Part shown: positions 1 to 8,516 of the stretch, one piece after another | Layout of the letters: every line of letters begins with the position of its first letter | How positions within the stretch are numbered: the first letter of the stretch is position 1 | Program-made: the position numbers and the translations under genes | Source: PLA3 sp964592235 | Lineage (GTDB): Bacteria; Planctomycetota; Phycisphaerae; UBA1845; UTPLA1 | DNA: 64,000 nt | Assembly (NCBI GenBank): GCA_964592235.1 | Contig: CAZQCF010000006.1 | Span: 1 to 64,000, forward strand | Direction: 5' to 3' | The notes under the pieces: generated by a model | The model's input: only the letters and a program-made list of their open reading frames with translations | What the model was told of the DNA's origin: nothing | The model's database searches: none

Positions 1-2
1 TG

Positions 3-284
3 GCGCTGGGAATGACGGCGGCGCTGGAACTGGCGGTGCGACTAACGCAATTCCCGGCCGCACTGCGCGATCGCGTTGAATCGCTCCTCGCGGCGCTGGG
101 TTTGCCGACTCGACTGGACCGGCCGCTGGAACCGGGCGCGATTCTCGCACGGCTCGCGTCGGATAAGAAAGCAGCCGGCGGCCGCGTGCGATTCGTATTG
201 CCTCGCGCGATCGGCTCGATTGAATGGGCCGAGCCGTCCGAAGCGGACGTTCGCACTGCCATCGCGTGGCTTACCGGTCGCTGA
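3..284 (+). CDS. aroB: 3-dehydroquinate synthase, C-terminal fragment (cut by window edge)
   Basis: Only the last 93 or so codons lie in the window; the frame is open through the left edge, so the start is outside. The remnant begins A-L-G-M-T-A-A-L, which fits the helix after the metal-binding region of AroB. It continues with the LGLPTRLD segment, the DKK motif and the RFVLP...IG strand that close dehydroquinate synthases. AroB converts DAHP to 3-dehydroquinate in the cytoplasmic shikimate pathway, which leads to chorismate. A chorismate-lyase-like gene at 26487-27062 may draw on that pool. A rho-independent terminator follows about 210 bases after the stop. The assignment rests on C-terminal motifs only; the catalytic residues are not visible. 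Confidence 0.85.
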   Translation, partial: ALGMTAALELAVRLTQFPAALRDRVESLLAALGLPTRLDRPLEPGAILARLASDKKAAGGRVRFVLPRAIGSIEWAEPSEADVRTAIAWLTGR

Positions 285-494
285 ATCGTTTCCCTTTCTC
301 TACACCATCGGATCCTGCAAACACGCCGTCGATCGTTCATCCGGAAATCGCGCGTCGCGCGTTCCGCGCGGGTCAGTTTTTTTGGTCCTCTCCCCGGCGA
401 TGCCCTCGCTTCGCGAGGTCTTAGATTCGGTGCAACCCATACAACCTGAAAGGTCGAACGTCCGGGCTGTTCTGCGAAGCATTTGAGTTCGATT
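285..494. other. non-coding stretch between aroB and its terminator
   Basis: I see no convincing gene here. Open frames in this stretch are out-of-phase extensions with no recognisable motif. It may be the 3' untranslated region of aroB, because the next clear signal is the terminator at 495-526. Confidence 0.4.
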
Positions 495-526
495 ATCGCC
501 CACCGAATGGAGGCGATCTTTTTTTT
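495..526 (+). terminator. rho-independent terminator
   Basis: ATCGCC (495-500) pairs with GGCGAT (512-517); an inner CC/GG pair narrows the loop, and C plus eight T residues follow at 518-526. This is the expected plus-strand arrangement and probably ends the aroB transcript, although the stop codon is about 210 bases upstream. Confidence 0.7.
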
Positions 527-634
527 GCTCAAGGCCCGGGGGTTGCTGAATCCGATGGCGGCGTGGCGTCGTGAACCAGCGGTTGTGGAGACGACCGACA
601 CGACGGCCAGCCGTAAGAAAGGAGCCGGGAAGCC

Positions 635-1270
635 ATGAAGATTCGCATTGCAGTCGCCGCGTTCGCTTTATTGGTCAGTGCCGTCATCGTGCAGGCCTCG
701 CCCGTGACGTTCAACGGGATGGGACTAAACCAGACGATCAGCTACAAGCTGTCGGAAGTTGACAAATCCAACAAGGCCGGGGAGATTCTGATCACGTTCC
801 AAAGCCAGAACCTGACGGCGTACTGCGTTGATTTGAACAACACGGTGAAGTCAGCATGGGATGCTACGCCGGCGACGGTCGATTTCATCAACGGCGGCCG
901 CGCCGCGGCGTTCCTGTATGACACGTACGCGCCATCGGTTGACACGGCTTTGAAGGCAGCCGCGTTGCAGGTGGCCATCTGGGAGGTCGTGACGGACTTT
1001 GGCGGGTCGTTGAATCTGCTCGCGGGCAACTTCAAGCTTGTCGACTCCGAGAACGTGCGGAGCCTGGCGAACACGTTTCTTGGCTCGCTCCCCGGCGACG
1101 TAGGGAATTATCAGTCTTCGTCGTTCATCGTTAAGAGCGGCTCGGACCCGCGCAGCCAGCACCTGATCGTCCCCGAGCCGGCCACGCTCGGTGTCGTGAC
1201 GGTGGCAATCGGCATGATGGTCGCGGACCGCCGCCGCCGCCATGCAGCCGGGGCGCGCAGGGCGTATTGA
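635..1270 (+). CDS. PEP-CTERM surface protein with thioester-domain-like Cys/Gln signature
   Basis: A 211-residue exported protein. An AAAGGAG ribosome site lies about 10 bases before the ATG. Residues 1-21 form a signal peptide. The C-terminus has VPEPAT (179-184), a hydrophobic segment and an arginine-rich tail, the PEP-CTERM sorting signal processed by exosortase. The middle contains Y-C-V-D (Cys64) and L-Q-V-A-I-W (Gln112). These match the two signatures of bacterial thioester domains, in which Cys and Gln form an internal thioester able to bond covalently to a target. That family is best known from Gram-positive adhesins. Thioester formation is inference from motif and spacing. It is monocistronic, with a hairpin after the stop and an opposing gene beyond. 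Confidence 0.8.
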   Translation: MKIRIAVAAFALLVSAVIVQASPVTFNGMGLNQTISYKLSEVDKSNKAGEILITFQSQNLTAYCVDLNNTVKSAWDATPATVDFINGGRAAAFLYDTYAPSVDTALKAAALQVAIWEVVTDFGGSLNLLAGNFKLVDSENVRSLANTFLGSLPGDVGNYQSSSFIVKSGSDPRSQHLIVPEPATLGVVTVAIGMMVADRRRRHAAGARRAY

Positions 1271-1354
1271 GCGTTTGCGCGACGACCTGGAATTGATCGA
1301 CCCACAGCCTCGCCGCTGACGGGCCTCACTCAAGGATAATCCCATCCATGTGCC

Positions 1355-1390
1355 GCCGCCGGGAGAGCGTGCCACCGCTTTCCCGGCGGC
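1355..1390. terminator. hairpin between convergent genes
   Basis: A perfect 10-bp stem (1355-1364 with 1381-1390) encloses a second AGCG/CGCT pairing. It lies between the end of the PEP-CTERM gene and the end of the opposing thioredoxin-like gene and could terminate both. There is no clear T tract. Confidence 0.45.
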
Positions 1391-1413
1391 CTTGTTCCGG
1401 GCGGCACAGCGCC

Positions 1414-2685
1414 TCATTCCGGCGGAATGTCCTTCGCGGCGTGTGCCACACGTTCGGCGTCCTCGCCTTCGAGACGTTTCTCGGCGGAAGCCGCCAGCTT
1501 GCGGGCCATCTCGTTATTGCCGGCTCGAACGGCGCGCTGGATCAGCGTGACATACGTGTCGGCGGAGCCGTCGAAATCGATGAGCTTCTTAGAGATCGAA
1601 TTGGCCTGCCTGGTCTGATCGGTTCCGACCAGTGATTCGAAGACCGGTGTACACTCCTCCATGAGGCTGCGCTTCATCATGGACGCGACTTCTTCTGCGT
1701 GATCACGGGCTTGCGCTTTGGTAATCGCCTGAATCTGCTCGAATTGAGTGATGGCCTGTACCACGTACGCCTTCGGGTCGCCGACGCCCTTCAGCAAATC
1801 CGCGTAGCGCTTATCCTTTATCAACTGCCCGGAAACTTCCCTTAACAACAGGCGGGCGACCACGCCGTCGATTTCGCCCTGCTTGATGAGCTTGTCATAG
1901 AGTTCAAGTGTCTTCTGGTCATCTCCGAATGTTCGATTGATGGCGACAAACTCCATGATGGCGCCGCTCCGCGCTGGATTTGCATCATCGTTGCGGCTGG
2001 GTCCTTTGTTGATCGCGGCCTCGGCCTTGTCGCGCCGCTTGAGCAGCTCGTCCCGGGCGCGGGGCAGCTTCGCGCTCAATTGATGGATGTTGGAGAGCAG
2101 GAACGACAATCGCACGCCCGAGAACGCGGGATTGTGCTCCAGTCCATGATCGAAGCACCAGAGGTATTCATCCAGGGCTTCGTCGTATTTGCCTTTCTGT
2201 TCCAGCGAACGTCCGTACTGCATGCGCTGGGATGGATCGTTCTCCTTGCCCTTGAGCTTCTCCTTCGCGCGCGCCACGCCGTCCTTGCCGGAGAGGGCTG
2301 CATTGGCGTCTTCGAGAAAACCGTCCGCATCGCGCCCGCCGACGAGGCGGTCGATTTCCGTCCCGTCCGGCTTGATGAAGACAATCGTAGGATATCCCTC
2401 GATGTCGTACTTCTTTGCGAGTTCGACGTCCGCCTCGGCGTCGACCTTCAGCGCGATCGTTTTCTCCTTCATCCACGCGATGACCTTCTTGTCCTTCCAG
2501 GTGGTCTTGTCCATGCGCTTGCACGGCCCGCACCACGTCGTGTAGAAGTCGATCAGGACCACCTTTTTGTGGCGCTTCGCGGCGGCGCACGCTTCCTTGA
2601 AGCTCATCTTCGCGAACGGCTCCTCGCCGCGCGAGAATCCCGCGAAGACCAACACGATGATGGGGACCATCAGGCGTTTGAACAT
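1414..2685 (-). CDS. secreted thioredoxin-fold protein
   Basis: A 423-residue protein with an AGGAGG ribosome site just before the ATG. Residues 1-20 form a signal peptide. A thioredoxin-like domain follows, with the active site W-C-G-P-C (Cys52 and Cys55) and the cis-Pro region GYPTIVF, resembling the thioredoxin_7 group. The rest (about 140-423) is charged and helical with a helical-repeat look, including KYDEALDEYLWCFDHG. The likely role is a periplasmic thiol-disulfide reductase or chaperone-like protein; the partner is unknown. It is monocistronic and convergent with the PEP-CTERM gene. Confidence 0.75.
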   Translation of the reverse strand: MFKRLMVPIIVLVFAGFSRGEEPFAKMSFKEACAAAKRHKKVVLIDFYTTWCGPCKRMDKTTWKDKKVIAWMKEKTIALKVDAEADVELAKKYDIEGYPTIVFIKPDGTEIDRLVGGRDADGFLEDANAALSGKDGVARAKEKLKGKENDPSQRMQYGRSLEQKGKYDEALDEYLWCFDHGLEHNPAFSGVRLSFLLSNIHQLSAKLPRARDELLKRRDKAEAAINKGPSRNDDANPARSGAIMEFVAINRTFGDDQKTLELYDKLIKQGEIDGVVARLLLREVSGQLIKDKRYADLLKGVGDPKAYVVQAITQFEQIQAITKAQARDHAEEVASMMKRSLMEECTPVFESLVGTDQTRQANSISKKLIDFDGSADTYVTLIQRAVRAGNNEMARKLAASAEKRLEGEDAERVAHAAKDIPPE

Positions 2686-3070
2686 GGGAGACCTCCTGTA
2701 CGAAGCGCCGTGTCGGCGCGGACCCGTGGAAGTGGAATGTCTTCATTCTCCCGCCGATTCGGATACCCGTCGAGCGGCGTATTGGTGCGGCTCGACCGGC
2801 CGGACGCGGCCCGCCATCCGCCACTGCGGCATGTCAGGATGGCAGTCCGCCCTGACTTTGACGCGATCCGGGCTGGGACGCATCCTTCTACGTAAGCCGT
2901 AAGTATCGAAAAAAAATATAGTTATAGATAGTTCTCGGTCGCCGGCCAATCTCGGAAGCTTAGGCATTCACCTTGCCCTTGGGCTGGCTGGCCCCTGCGC
3001 ATCGGGCGTTTGCCGCCGGGTATCGCGGGACATGAACTTGAAAACTCACAGGCAAGGAGCGTGATTCGAT
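2686..3070. other. divergent promoter region upstream of dnaK
   Basis: This is the 385-base gap between the divergent thioredoxin-like gene and dnaK. It has a small hairpin (GCGCCG/CGGCGC, 2705-2719) next to the minus-strand start and an A+T-rich patch at 2905-2932. I see no CIRCE inverted repeat for HrcA, so dnaK regulation is not evident. No gene is recognised. Confidence 0.4.
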
Positions 3071-4993
3071 ATGGCCAAGATCATCGGAATCGACCTCGGC
3101 ACCACCAACTCGGTCGTCGCCGTCATGGAAGCGGGTTCGCCTAAAGTGCTGACCAACGCCATGGGCGCGCGGACGACGCCCTCGGTCGTCGCCTTCACGG
3201 ACAAGGGCGAGCGGCTTGTCGGCCAGGTTGCCAAGCATCAGCAGGTGACCAACCCGACGAATACCGTCTTCAGCATCAAGCGATTCATGGGCCGGCGGCA
3301 CAGCGAAGTCGGCTCGGAAGAGAAGCTCGTGCCCTACACGATCACCGGCGGCGCCGAGGAACTGGTGAAGGTGAAGATCCGCGACAAGGAATACACGCCG
3401 CCGGAAATCTCCGCCATGATCCTTCAGGACCTCAAAAAGACGGCGGAAGATTATCTTGGCGAGAAGGTCACGGCCGCCGTCATCACCGTGCCGGCCTATT
3501 TCAACGACTCGCAGCGCAAGGCGACGCAGGAGGCGGGCATCATCGCCGGCTTCGACGTGAAGCGCGTGCTGCCCGAGCCGACGGCCGCGGCGCTGGCCTA
3601 CGGCATGGACAAGAAGAAGGGCGGCAAGATCGCCGTTTTCGACCTGGGCGGCGGCACGTTTGATATTTCCATTCTCGATGTCGGCGAAGGTGTTTTCGAG
3701 ACGCTCTCGATCAACGGCGACACGCACCTGGGCGGTGACGACTACGACCAGGTGCTGATCGACTACGTCGCCGAGGAGTTCCGCAAGCAGTACGGCATCG
3801 ATCTGCGCAAAGATCCGATGGCGCACCAGCGTTTGAAGGAAGCCTGCGAAAAGGCCAAGTGCGAGCTGTCCAGCTCGATGGAAACGGCAATCAACCTGCC
3901 GTTCATCACGGCGGACGCGAGCGGGCCGAAGCACCTGAACCTGACGCTGACGCGGAGCAAGTTCGAGCAGATCACCGAGCCGCTGACCGAGCGGTGTCGG
4001 CGGCCGGTGCTCAAGGCGCTGGAGGATGCGAAGCTCTCGGCGGGCGACATCGACGAGTGCATCCTCGTCGGCGGATCGACGCGCATCCCGGCCGTGCAGC
4101 GGCTGTGCAAGGAGATTTTCGGGAAGGAGCCGAACAAGAGCGTCAACCCCGACGAGGCTGTCGGCGTCGGCGCGGCGATCCAGGCGGGCATCATCGGCGG
4201 CGACGTGAAGGACATCCTCGTGCTGGATGTCACGCCTCTGTCACTCGGCGTCGAGACGCTCGGCGGCGTGATGACGACCATGATCCCGCGCAACACGACC
4301 ATTCCCACGAGCAAGAAAGAAGTCTATTCGACGGCGGCCGACAGCCAGCCGGAGGTGACGATCCATGTGCTCCAGGGCGAGCGGCCGATGGCCAATGACA
4401 ATCGCACGCTGGGCAAGTTCAACCTGACGGGCATTCCGCCGGCGCCGCGCGGCGTGCCGCAGATCGAGGTGACGTTCGACATCGACGCCAACGGGATCCT
4501 GCATGTGTCGGCGAAGGACCTGGGCACCGGCAAGGAGAACAAGATTCGCATCGAGGGATCGAGCGGGCTGTCCGAGGCCGAAGTGGAGAGGATGCGCAAG
4601 GAGGCCGAGAGTCACGCCGCCGACGATCAGCGCAAGCGCGAGCTGATCGACGCGCGGAACCAGGCCGACAATCTCATCTACCAGACCGAAAAGACGCTCA
4701 AGGAACACGGTGAGAAAGTGCCGGCCGACGAGCGCGGCAAGGTGGAGAGCGCGATCAACAACCTGCGCGATCGGCTGAAGGGCGACGACGCCGGCGCGAT
4801 CAAGAAGGCGTCCGAAGCCGTGATGACCGCGAGCCAGACGCTGGGCAAGATCATCTACGAGCAGGCGGCCAAGGCGGGCGGCGGCGTCAGCGGCGGCGCG
4901 CCAGGCGGCGAGGGTGTTGGCGCGGGCGTCGGTGGATCAGGCTCGAAGAAGGATGAGGATGTGATCGATGCGGAGTTTGAGGTGAAGAAGTAA
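3071..4993 (+). CDS. dnaK: molecular chaperone DnaK (Hsp70)
   Basis: A full-length 640-residue Hsp70. It begins with the phosphate-1 motif (GIDLGTTNS, residues 5-13) and carries VPAYFNDSQR, the phosphate-2 motif DLGGGTFD and the adenosine motif VGGSTRIP. The substrate-binding domain and helical lid follow. A Gly-rich linker leads to the typical acidic end EDVIDAEFEVKK. An AAGGAG site lies 11 bases before the ATG. DnaK uses ATP to fold and disaggregate cytoplasmic proteins with DnaJ and GrpE; neither is adjacent here, so the usual operon is broken up. A perfect palindrome follows at 5105-5130. Confidence 0.98.
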   Translation: MAKIIGIDLGTTNSVVAVMEAGSPKVLTNAMGARTTPSVVAFTDKGERLVGQVAKHQQVTNPTNTVFSIKRFMGRRHSEVGSEEKLVPYTITGGAEELVKVKIRDKEYTPPEISAMILQDLKKTAEDYLGEKVTAAVITVPAYFNDSQRKATQEAGIIAGFDVKRVLPEPTAAALAYGMDKKKGGKIAVFDLGGGTFDISILDVGEGVFETLSINGDTHLGGDDYDQVLIDYVAEEFRKQYGIDLRKDPMAHQRLKEACEKAKCELSSSMETAINLPFITADASGPKHLNLTLTRSKFEQITEPLTERCRRPVLKALEDAKLSAGDIDECILVGGSTRIPAVQRLCKEIFGKEPNKSVNPDEAVGVGAAIQAGIIGGDVKDILVLDVTPLSLGVETLGGVMTTMIPRNTTIPTSKKEVYSTAADSQPEVTIHVLQGERPMANDNRTLGKFNLTGIPPAPRGVPQIEVTFDIDANGILHVSAKDLGTGKENKIRIEGSSGLSEAEVERMRKEAESHAADDQRKRELIDARNQADNLIYQTEKTLKEHGEKVPADERGKVESAINNLRDRLKGDDAGAIKKASEAVMTASQTLGKIIYEQAAKAGGGVSGGAPGGEGVGAGVGGSGSKKDEDVIDAEFEVKK

Positions 4994-5104
4994 TCCGCAC
5001 GCGAGCAAACGACGACGCGCGAAGAACGATTCACGATGAGCGTCTTGAGCGCCAATCGATTCATGCGATGAGAATGGGCGCCCGACGCGAATCGCGAACT
5101 CGAA

Positions 5105-5130
5105 AGCCCCCGGCAAGCTTGCCGGGGGCT
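5105..5130. terminator. perfect 26-base palindrome between convergent genes
   Basis: The sequence from AGCCCCCGGC to GCCGGGGGCT is self-complementary over all 26 bases. It lies between the end of dnaK and the end of the opposing lipoprotein gene, as expected for a bidirectional terminator. No strong T run is present on either strand. The rest of 4994-5292 holds nothing recognisable. Confidence 0.5.
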
Positions 5131-5292
5131 TCAGTATTCGTGTCGAATGATGTGATCGAAATAGCGGTGCTCATTTCCTGGGGCTTTGGTTTTGCGTTGT
5201 CGGTGTTCGCTTCACGCCACGGGCAGGCGTCATGCGCGTTTCGACGAAGCAATCACTATCAACAGGCAAGCGATCGCGATGTGAACGGCCGG

Positions 5293-6066
5293 TCAGAAGG
5301 TAGGGGTGAAGATCTCCAGATGAACGATGCGGTCCCACGACCTGCTGAACGGAGCGGGCACCGTCATGTTCGTTACGATCTCAAGCACGTTGCCTGTGAA
5401 GCCACTTTCAAAGATCGAGTCCCACGTCACCCGTTCACTGGTGGGGCTGGTCTGGTCGTAACAAGGCTCGCATCCAGAGTGACAGCCGTAGTCGTGATAG
5501 CGCAGCGTCGTGGGAATGTCACTCCCGTCGGTGATGCCGTCGGCCATGATGCCGAGTTTGCCGTCGCTGGTGCAGAAGAACTGACCGGTCAGGTTCACGG
5601 TCCATTTCCGCGTGTTGGAGTCGATCAGCTGCCCGTCGGCGCAAACGCCGGGGTTCTGGCGATAGACTCGTCGGTCGTGCCGCTCCCAGGTGACCTCGGC
5701 CGTGCCGTACACCGACGTGCCGTCTGCGCCAATGGTCAGATCGACGTCAACCTGCAAAGTCGTCTTGTGTTCCTCGCGCGTGTCCGACGAGTTCGGATCG
5801 GTGAACTCCCGGTACACGTCGTATGTGTCGCTGATAAAGCCCGCGATTCTCATTCCGGCCGCCGCGTTGATCGGCATGCCGCCACTGCATTGGACCGAAC
5901 CCGGCAGGTTTGGTGGCTGCTCGCATCCACCCAACGGCAGCATGAGGAAGACCGCGAGTGCCCCGCCAAGACGCAGCGATGTTATGGAGATTCTCCGATG
6001 CGAGGCCGAGAGGTTCCTTTCCCGTGTTCGGGTAAGGCGAAAATAGAGACTCGCGTCTCGAGTCAC
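5293..6066 (-). CDS. putative lipoprotein of unknown function
   Basis: A 257-residue protein; the only in-frame start I find is GTG at 6066, which gives a long N-terminal leader. A hydrophobic stretch ends in L-G-G-C (Cys48), a good lipobox, so a membrane-anchored lipoprotein is likely. The mature part is Cys-rich, including C-H-S-G-C-E-P-C near residue 200, and looks like beta-rich extracytoplasmic sequence. I do not recognise a family. It is alone, convergent with dnaK and downstream of tRNA-Arg on the same strand. Confidence 0.6.
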   Translation of the reverse strand: MTRDASLYFRLTRTRERNLSASHRRISITSLRLGGALAVFLMLPLGGCEQPPNLPGSVQCSGGMPINAAAGMRIAGFISDTYDVYREFTDPNSSDTREEHKTTLQVDVDLTIGADGTSVYGTAEVTWERHDRRVYRQNPGVCADGQLIDSNTRKWTVNLTGQFFCTSDGKLGIMADGITDGSDIPTTLRYHDYGCHSGCEPCYDQTSPTSERVTWDSIFESGFTGNVLEIVTNMTVPAPFSRSWDRIVHLEIFTPTF

Positions 6067-6168
6067 GGGCGACCGCCTCGCATGCAGCGTAATCCGAATC
6101 TGGTCGGAAAAGCAAGCGGCGCAGGGAACGTCAGTCCCATCGACCTGCCACCATTGAAGCGCAACGTA

Positions 6169-6403
6169 TCACCAGTCTGTTGGCCGTCGTGTGAGGTCCG
6201 GCTCCGGAAGGGCCGTGGAATGCAGCCACGGGTAGAGCGTCGTGCGGGCGATGTTCTCGACACCGATCCCTTCGTCGCGGGCAGGGCGCGACAGACCTCG
6301 GCGCTTACCCCTTTTCTTACCGGAGCGGCTGCCGTGAAGAGTCGCGACATGACGGCGGCATGCGCTGCTGCCCGGCTTGGCGCTGGAATAACACGGGTTG
6401 GAA
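6169..6403 (-). pseudogene. possible excisionase/AlpA-like HTH relic beside tRNA-Arg
   Basis: On the minus strand a frame is open from the tRNA end to a TGA at 6169-6171 but has no ATG, GTG or TTG start. Its last 27 codons read I-A-R-T-T-L-Y-P-W-L-H-S-T-A-L-P-E-P followed by D-L-T-R-R-P. This resembles the helix-turn-helix of AlpA/excisionase proteins (typically RxTLYRWLxSGxLPxP). The position directly behind a tRNA gene suggests the remnant of an integrated element. It could be chance. The rest of 6067-6403 holds no other gene. Confidence 0.25.
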
Positions 6404-6477
6404 CGCGCCCGGAGGGATTCGAACCCCCGACCGTCGGATTAGAAATCCGATGCTCTATCCGGCTGAGCTACGGGCGC
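6404..6477 (-). tRNA. tRNA-Arg (anticodon TCT)
   Basis: The minus strand folds into a complete cloverleaf. The acceptor stem is GCGCCCG/CGGGCGC (6477-6471 with 6411-6405), with discriminator G at 6404. The D arm is GCTC/GAGC. The anticodon stem is TCGGA/TCCGA with loop TTTCTAA, so the anticodon is TCT. The T arm has loop TTCGAAT. CCA is not encoded. It decodes AGA, a rare codon in a G+C-rich genome. Confidence 0.96.
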
Positions 6478-6686
6478 CTCGCACTCATCATATCCGCTGA
6501 CTGGGCCTTCGGACACGAGGGATGAACGCTGTGCGACCGCTGGGCAGCCGCATTTGAGCCGTCGGCGGCGGCCGGTGAGATACTGGCAGAGTGGACAGCT
6601 CGATCACACAGACAAATAGGCCGTGCCACGCCAATCGCCGCCGAAACCCCGCAGGTCGGGTTGCGGCCTTGCGGCCGGGTTCGCGT

Positions 6687-6692
6687 TATAAT
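6687..6692 (+). promoter_or_regulatory. predicted -10 element (TATAAT)
   Basis: A perfect TATAAT lies 60 bases before the TPR-esterase start in G+C-rich sequence. No -35 hexamer stands at ideal spacing. Confidence 0.45.
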
Positions 6693-6752
6693 ACCGGCGG
6701 CAAGCCAACCAAAGAGGAATAGACACCTATCAGTCTGCAAGGAGACACAACC

Positions 6753-8399
6753 ATGAGTACGCGCAAGGAGTCGGGCCGGGCCGTCGCAACGGACGGCGTG
6801 GGTATGGCATGCGATGGCCGGTCGGCGAGGGCCAATTGTTTGCGAAGCTGTGGCCGTGTTTGTGTGTGGGTCGCGGCGGCCGGTCTGGCGCTGGCGACGT
6901 TCACGACGACGGTATCGTACGCCGGGCCGGACGAGAAGCCGGCGAGCCTGACGGAATTGCAGAAGCAACTGCGGAAGGAATATCGAGGCGGGAATTATGA
7001 GGCGGCGCTGAAGACGGCCGAAAAGATTCAGGCGATGCAGCCGGGCGAGGTGTACGCGATGTACAACGTGGCGTGCATGAACTGCCTGACCGGCAAGCAC
7101 GACGAGGCGTACAAGTGGCTGGAGAAAGCGATCGACGCGGGCTATCGCGACGCCGACGGGTTGATCGAGGATTCGGATTTTCGCACGATTCGCGGAGAGG
7201 ATCGCTTCCGCGATCTTGTACGGCGCATTCGAGCCGCAACTCCGGACGCGAAGCAAGGCGGCGGCGTCGCGGATGCGCGCAAGAAAGACCCGCCCGCGCC
7301 GGTGAAGAAGGCAAGTGATCGACAACCCGAGGATGAGGACGAAGGCGAGAAGCCGAAGCAAGACGCCAAGCCAAAGAAAGTGGTCAAGAAGCTGTCGCCG
7401 CAGGAGGCGAGCGACAAAATCAACGAGCTGACGCAGGAGTTGATCGAAGTCTCCAGCGCCGGCGAGAAGGAAAAAGCGCTGAAACTGGCGACCGAGGCGT
7501 ACGAGATCGCCAAGGCGTCGGAAGTGGGCGGCTTAATTTCGCTCACGTCGTACAACATGGCGTGCATGCATTCGTTGATGAAGCACACGGACGACGCGCT
7601 CAAGTATCTGGAGGAGGCCATCGGCGCGGGCGGCGGTTTCACGCGCGATATGGCGGCGCAGATGGAAGGCGACAGCGATCTGGATCACATCCGAAAGGAC
7701 GCGCGTTACAAGAAGCTGCTGGAGAAGGCCAAGAACGTGCGGCCTCCCGCGGCGCGCGGCGGTCAGCGCGGCTCGGCCGATAAGAAGGTCGGCTTCCGTT
7801 ACGAGGTGACGACGCCCAAGGGATTGAACAAGAGCAAGGCGGCGCCGCTCGTCGTGGCGTTGCACGGGTTCGGCAGTTCGGCGGCAGACGAGAAGGACAC
7901 GTGGCGCGAGGCGGCGGCGAGCATCGGGGCGATCCTGCTGACGCCGCAGGGCACGAATCAGCGCGGCTCGTCGTACAACTGGGGCGACAACCTCGACGAG
8001 ATCGAAGAGAACATCATGTCGGCGATCGACGACGTGATGGACAAGCAGAAGATCGACAAGAAGAAGATTGTCATCGCCGGTTTCTCGCAGGGCGGCTGGC
8101 TGGCTTATTCCCTCGCGCTGCGCAATCCCGATACCTTCTGCGGTGCGATTCCGGTTTGCGGGTTGTGCAAGGAGTCCGAGTCAGCCTTTGATGAAGACGC
8201 CGTGAAGAACCTTCGCGTGTGCATCCTGTACGGCTCCGACGACGAGGACGAGATTCTCGACTCGAACAAAAAGGCGGCGGAGAAGTTCAAACAAAGCGGC
8301 GCGAAGGTCTCGGTCAAGGCCTACGACGGCGGCCATGCGTATCCGTCCGACGCGGACGAGGTCCTGGCCGACGCGCTGAAGTTCGTCCTGAACAAGTAA
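6753..8399 (+). CDS. exported TPR protein with C-terminal alpha/beta-hydrolase (esterase) domain
   Basis: A 548-residue protein; AAGGAG lies 9 bases before the ATG. A long charged leader precedes a hydrophobic stretch ending near residue 55. Two related TPR-like modules follow. Each contains a M-Y-N-V-A-C-M or S-Y-N-M-A-C-M helix and a closing D-S-D-F/L-D...R motif seen in planctomycete TPR proteins. A Lys/Glu-rich linker joins them. The last 220 residues are a predicted phospholipase/carboxylesterase: V-A-L-H-G-F-G for the oxyanion region, nucleophile G-F-S-Q-G-G, and a late G-G-H for the catalytic His. It probably cleaves an ester outside the cytoplasm; the substrate is unknown. Confidence 0.8.
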   Translation: MSTRKESGRAVATDGVGMACDGRSARANCLRSCGRVCVWVAAAGLALATFTTTVSYAGPDEKPASLTELQKQLRKEYRGGNYEAALKTAEKIQAMQPGEVYAMYNVACMNCLTGKHDEAYKWLEKAIDAGYRDADGLIEDSDFRTIRGEDRFRDLVRRIRAATPDAKQGGGVADARKKDPPAPVKKASDRQPEDEDEGEKPKQDAKPKKVVKKLSPQEASDKINELTQELIEVSSAGEKEKALKLATEAYEIAKASEVGGLISLTSYNMACMHSLMKHTDDALKYLEEAIGAGGGFTRDMAAQMEGDSDLDHIRKDARYKKLLEKAKNVRPPAARGGQRGSADKKVGFRYEVTTPKGLNKSKAAPLVVALHGFGSSAADEKDTWREAAASIGAILLTPQGTNQRGSSYNWGDNLDEIEENIMSAIDDVMDKQKIDKKKIVIAGFSQGGWLAYSLALRNPDTFCGAIPVCGLCKESESAFDEDAVKNLRVCILYGSDDEDEILDSNKKAAEKFKQSGAKVSVKAYDGGHAYPSDADEVLADALKFVLNK

Positions 8400-8426
8400 C
8401 GGCGGCCAAGCGAACATTCATACCAG

Positions 8427-8481
8427 CAACCGGCGCGCGAGCGCAATGGCCCGCGCGACCGGTGCGCCCGCGCGCCGGTTG
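8427..8481 (+). terminator. long-stem hairpin terminator
   Basis: CAACCGGCGCGCG (8427-8439) pairs perfectly with CGCGCGCCGGTTG (8469-8481), a 13-bp stem with a 29-base loop. It follows the TPR-esterase stop and immediately precedes the uvrD -10 element, so it separates the two transcripts. It lacks a T tract. Confidence 0.5.
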
Positions 8482-8486
8482 GCGGC

Positions 8487-8492
8487 TACAAT
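8487..8492 (+). promoter_or_regulatory. predicted -10 element (TACAAT) of uvrD
   Basis: TACAAT lies 24 bases before the uvrD ATG, leaving room for a short leader with the ribosome site GGGGCGAGG. Confidence 0.45.
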
Positions 8493-8516
8493 GCGTGCGA
8501 ATCGGGGCGAGGTTTC

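Noticed and set aside
2686..3070. CIRCE operator before dnaK
   Set aside because: No TTAGCACTC inverted repeat is present.
5068..6525. Long open frame on the plus strand across the lipoprotein gene and tRNA
   Set aside because: It is antisense to a gene with a clear lipobox and runs through the tRNA. It is Arg/Ala-rich with no motif, as expected from high G+C.
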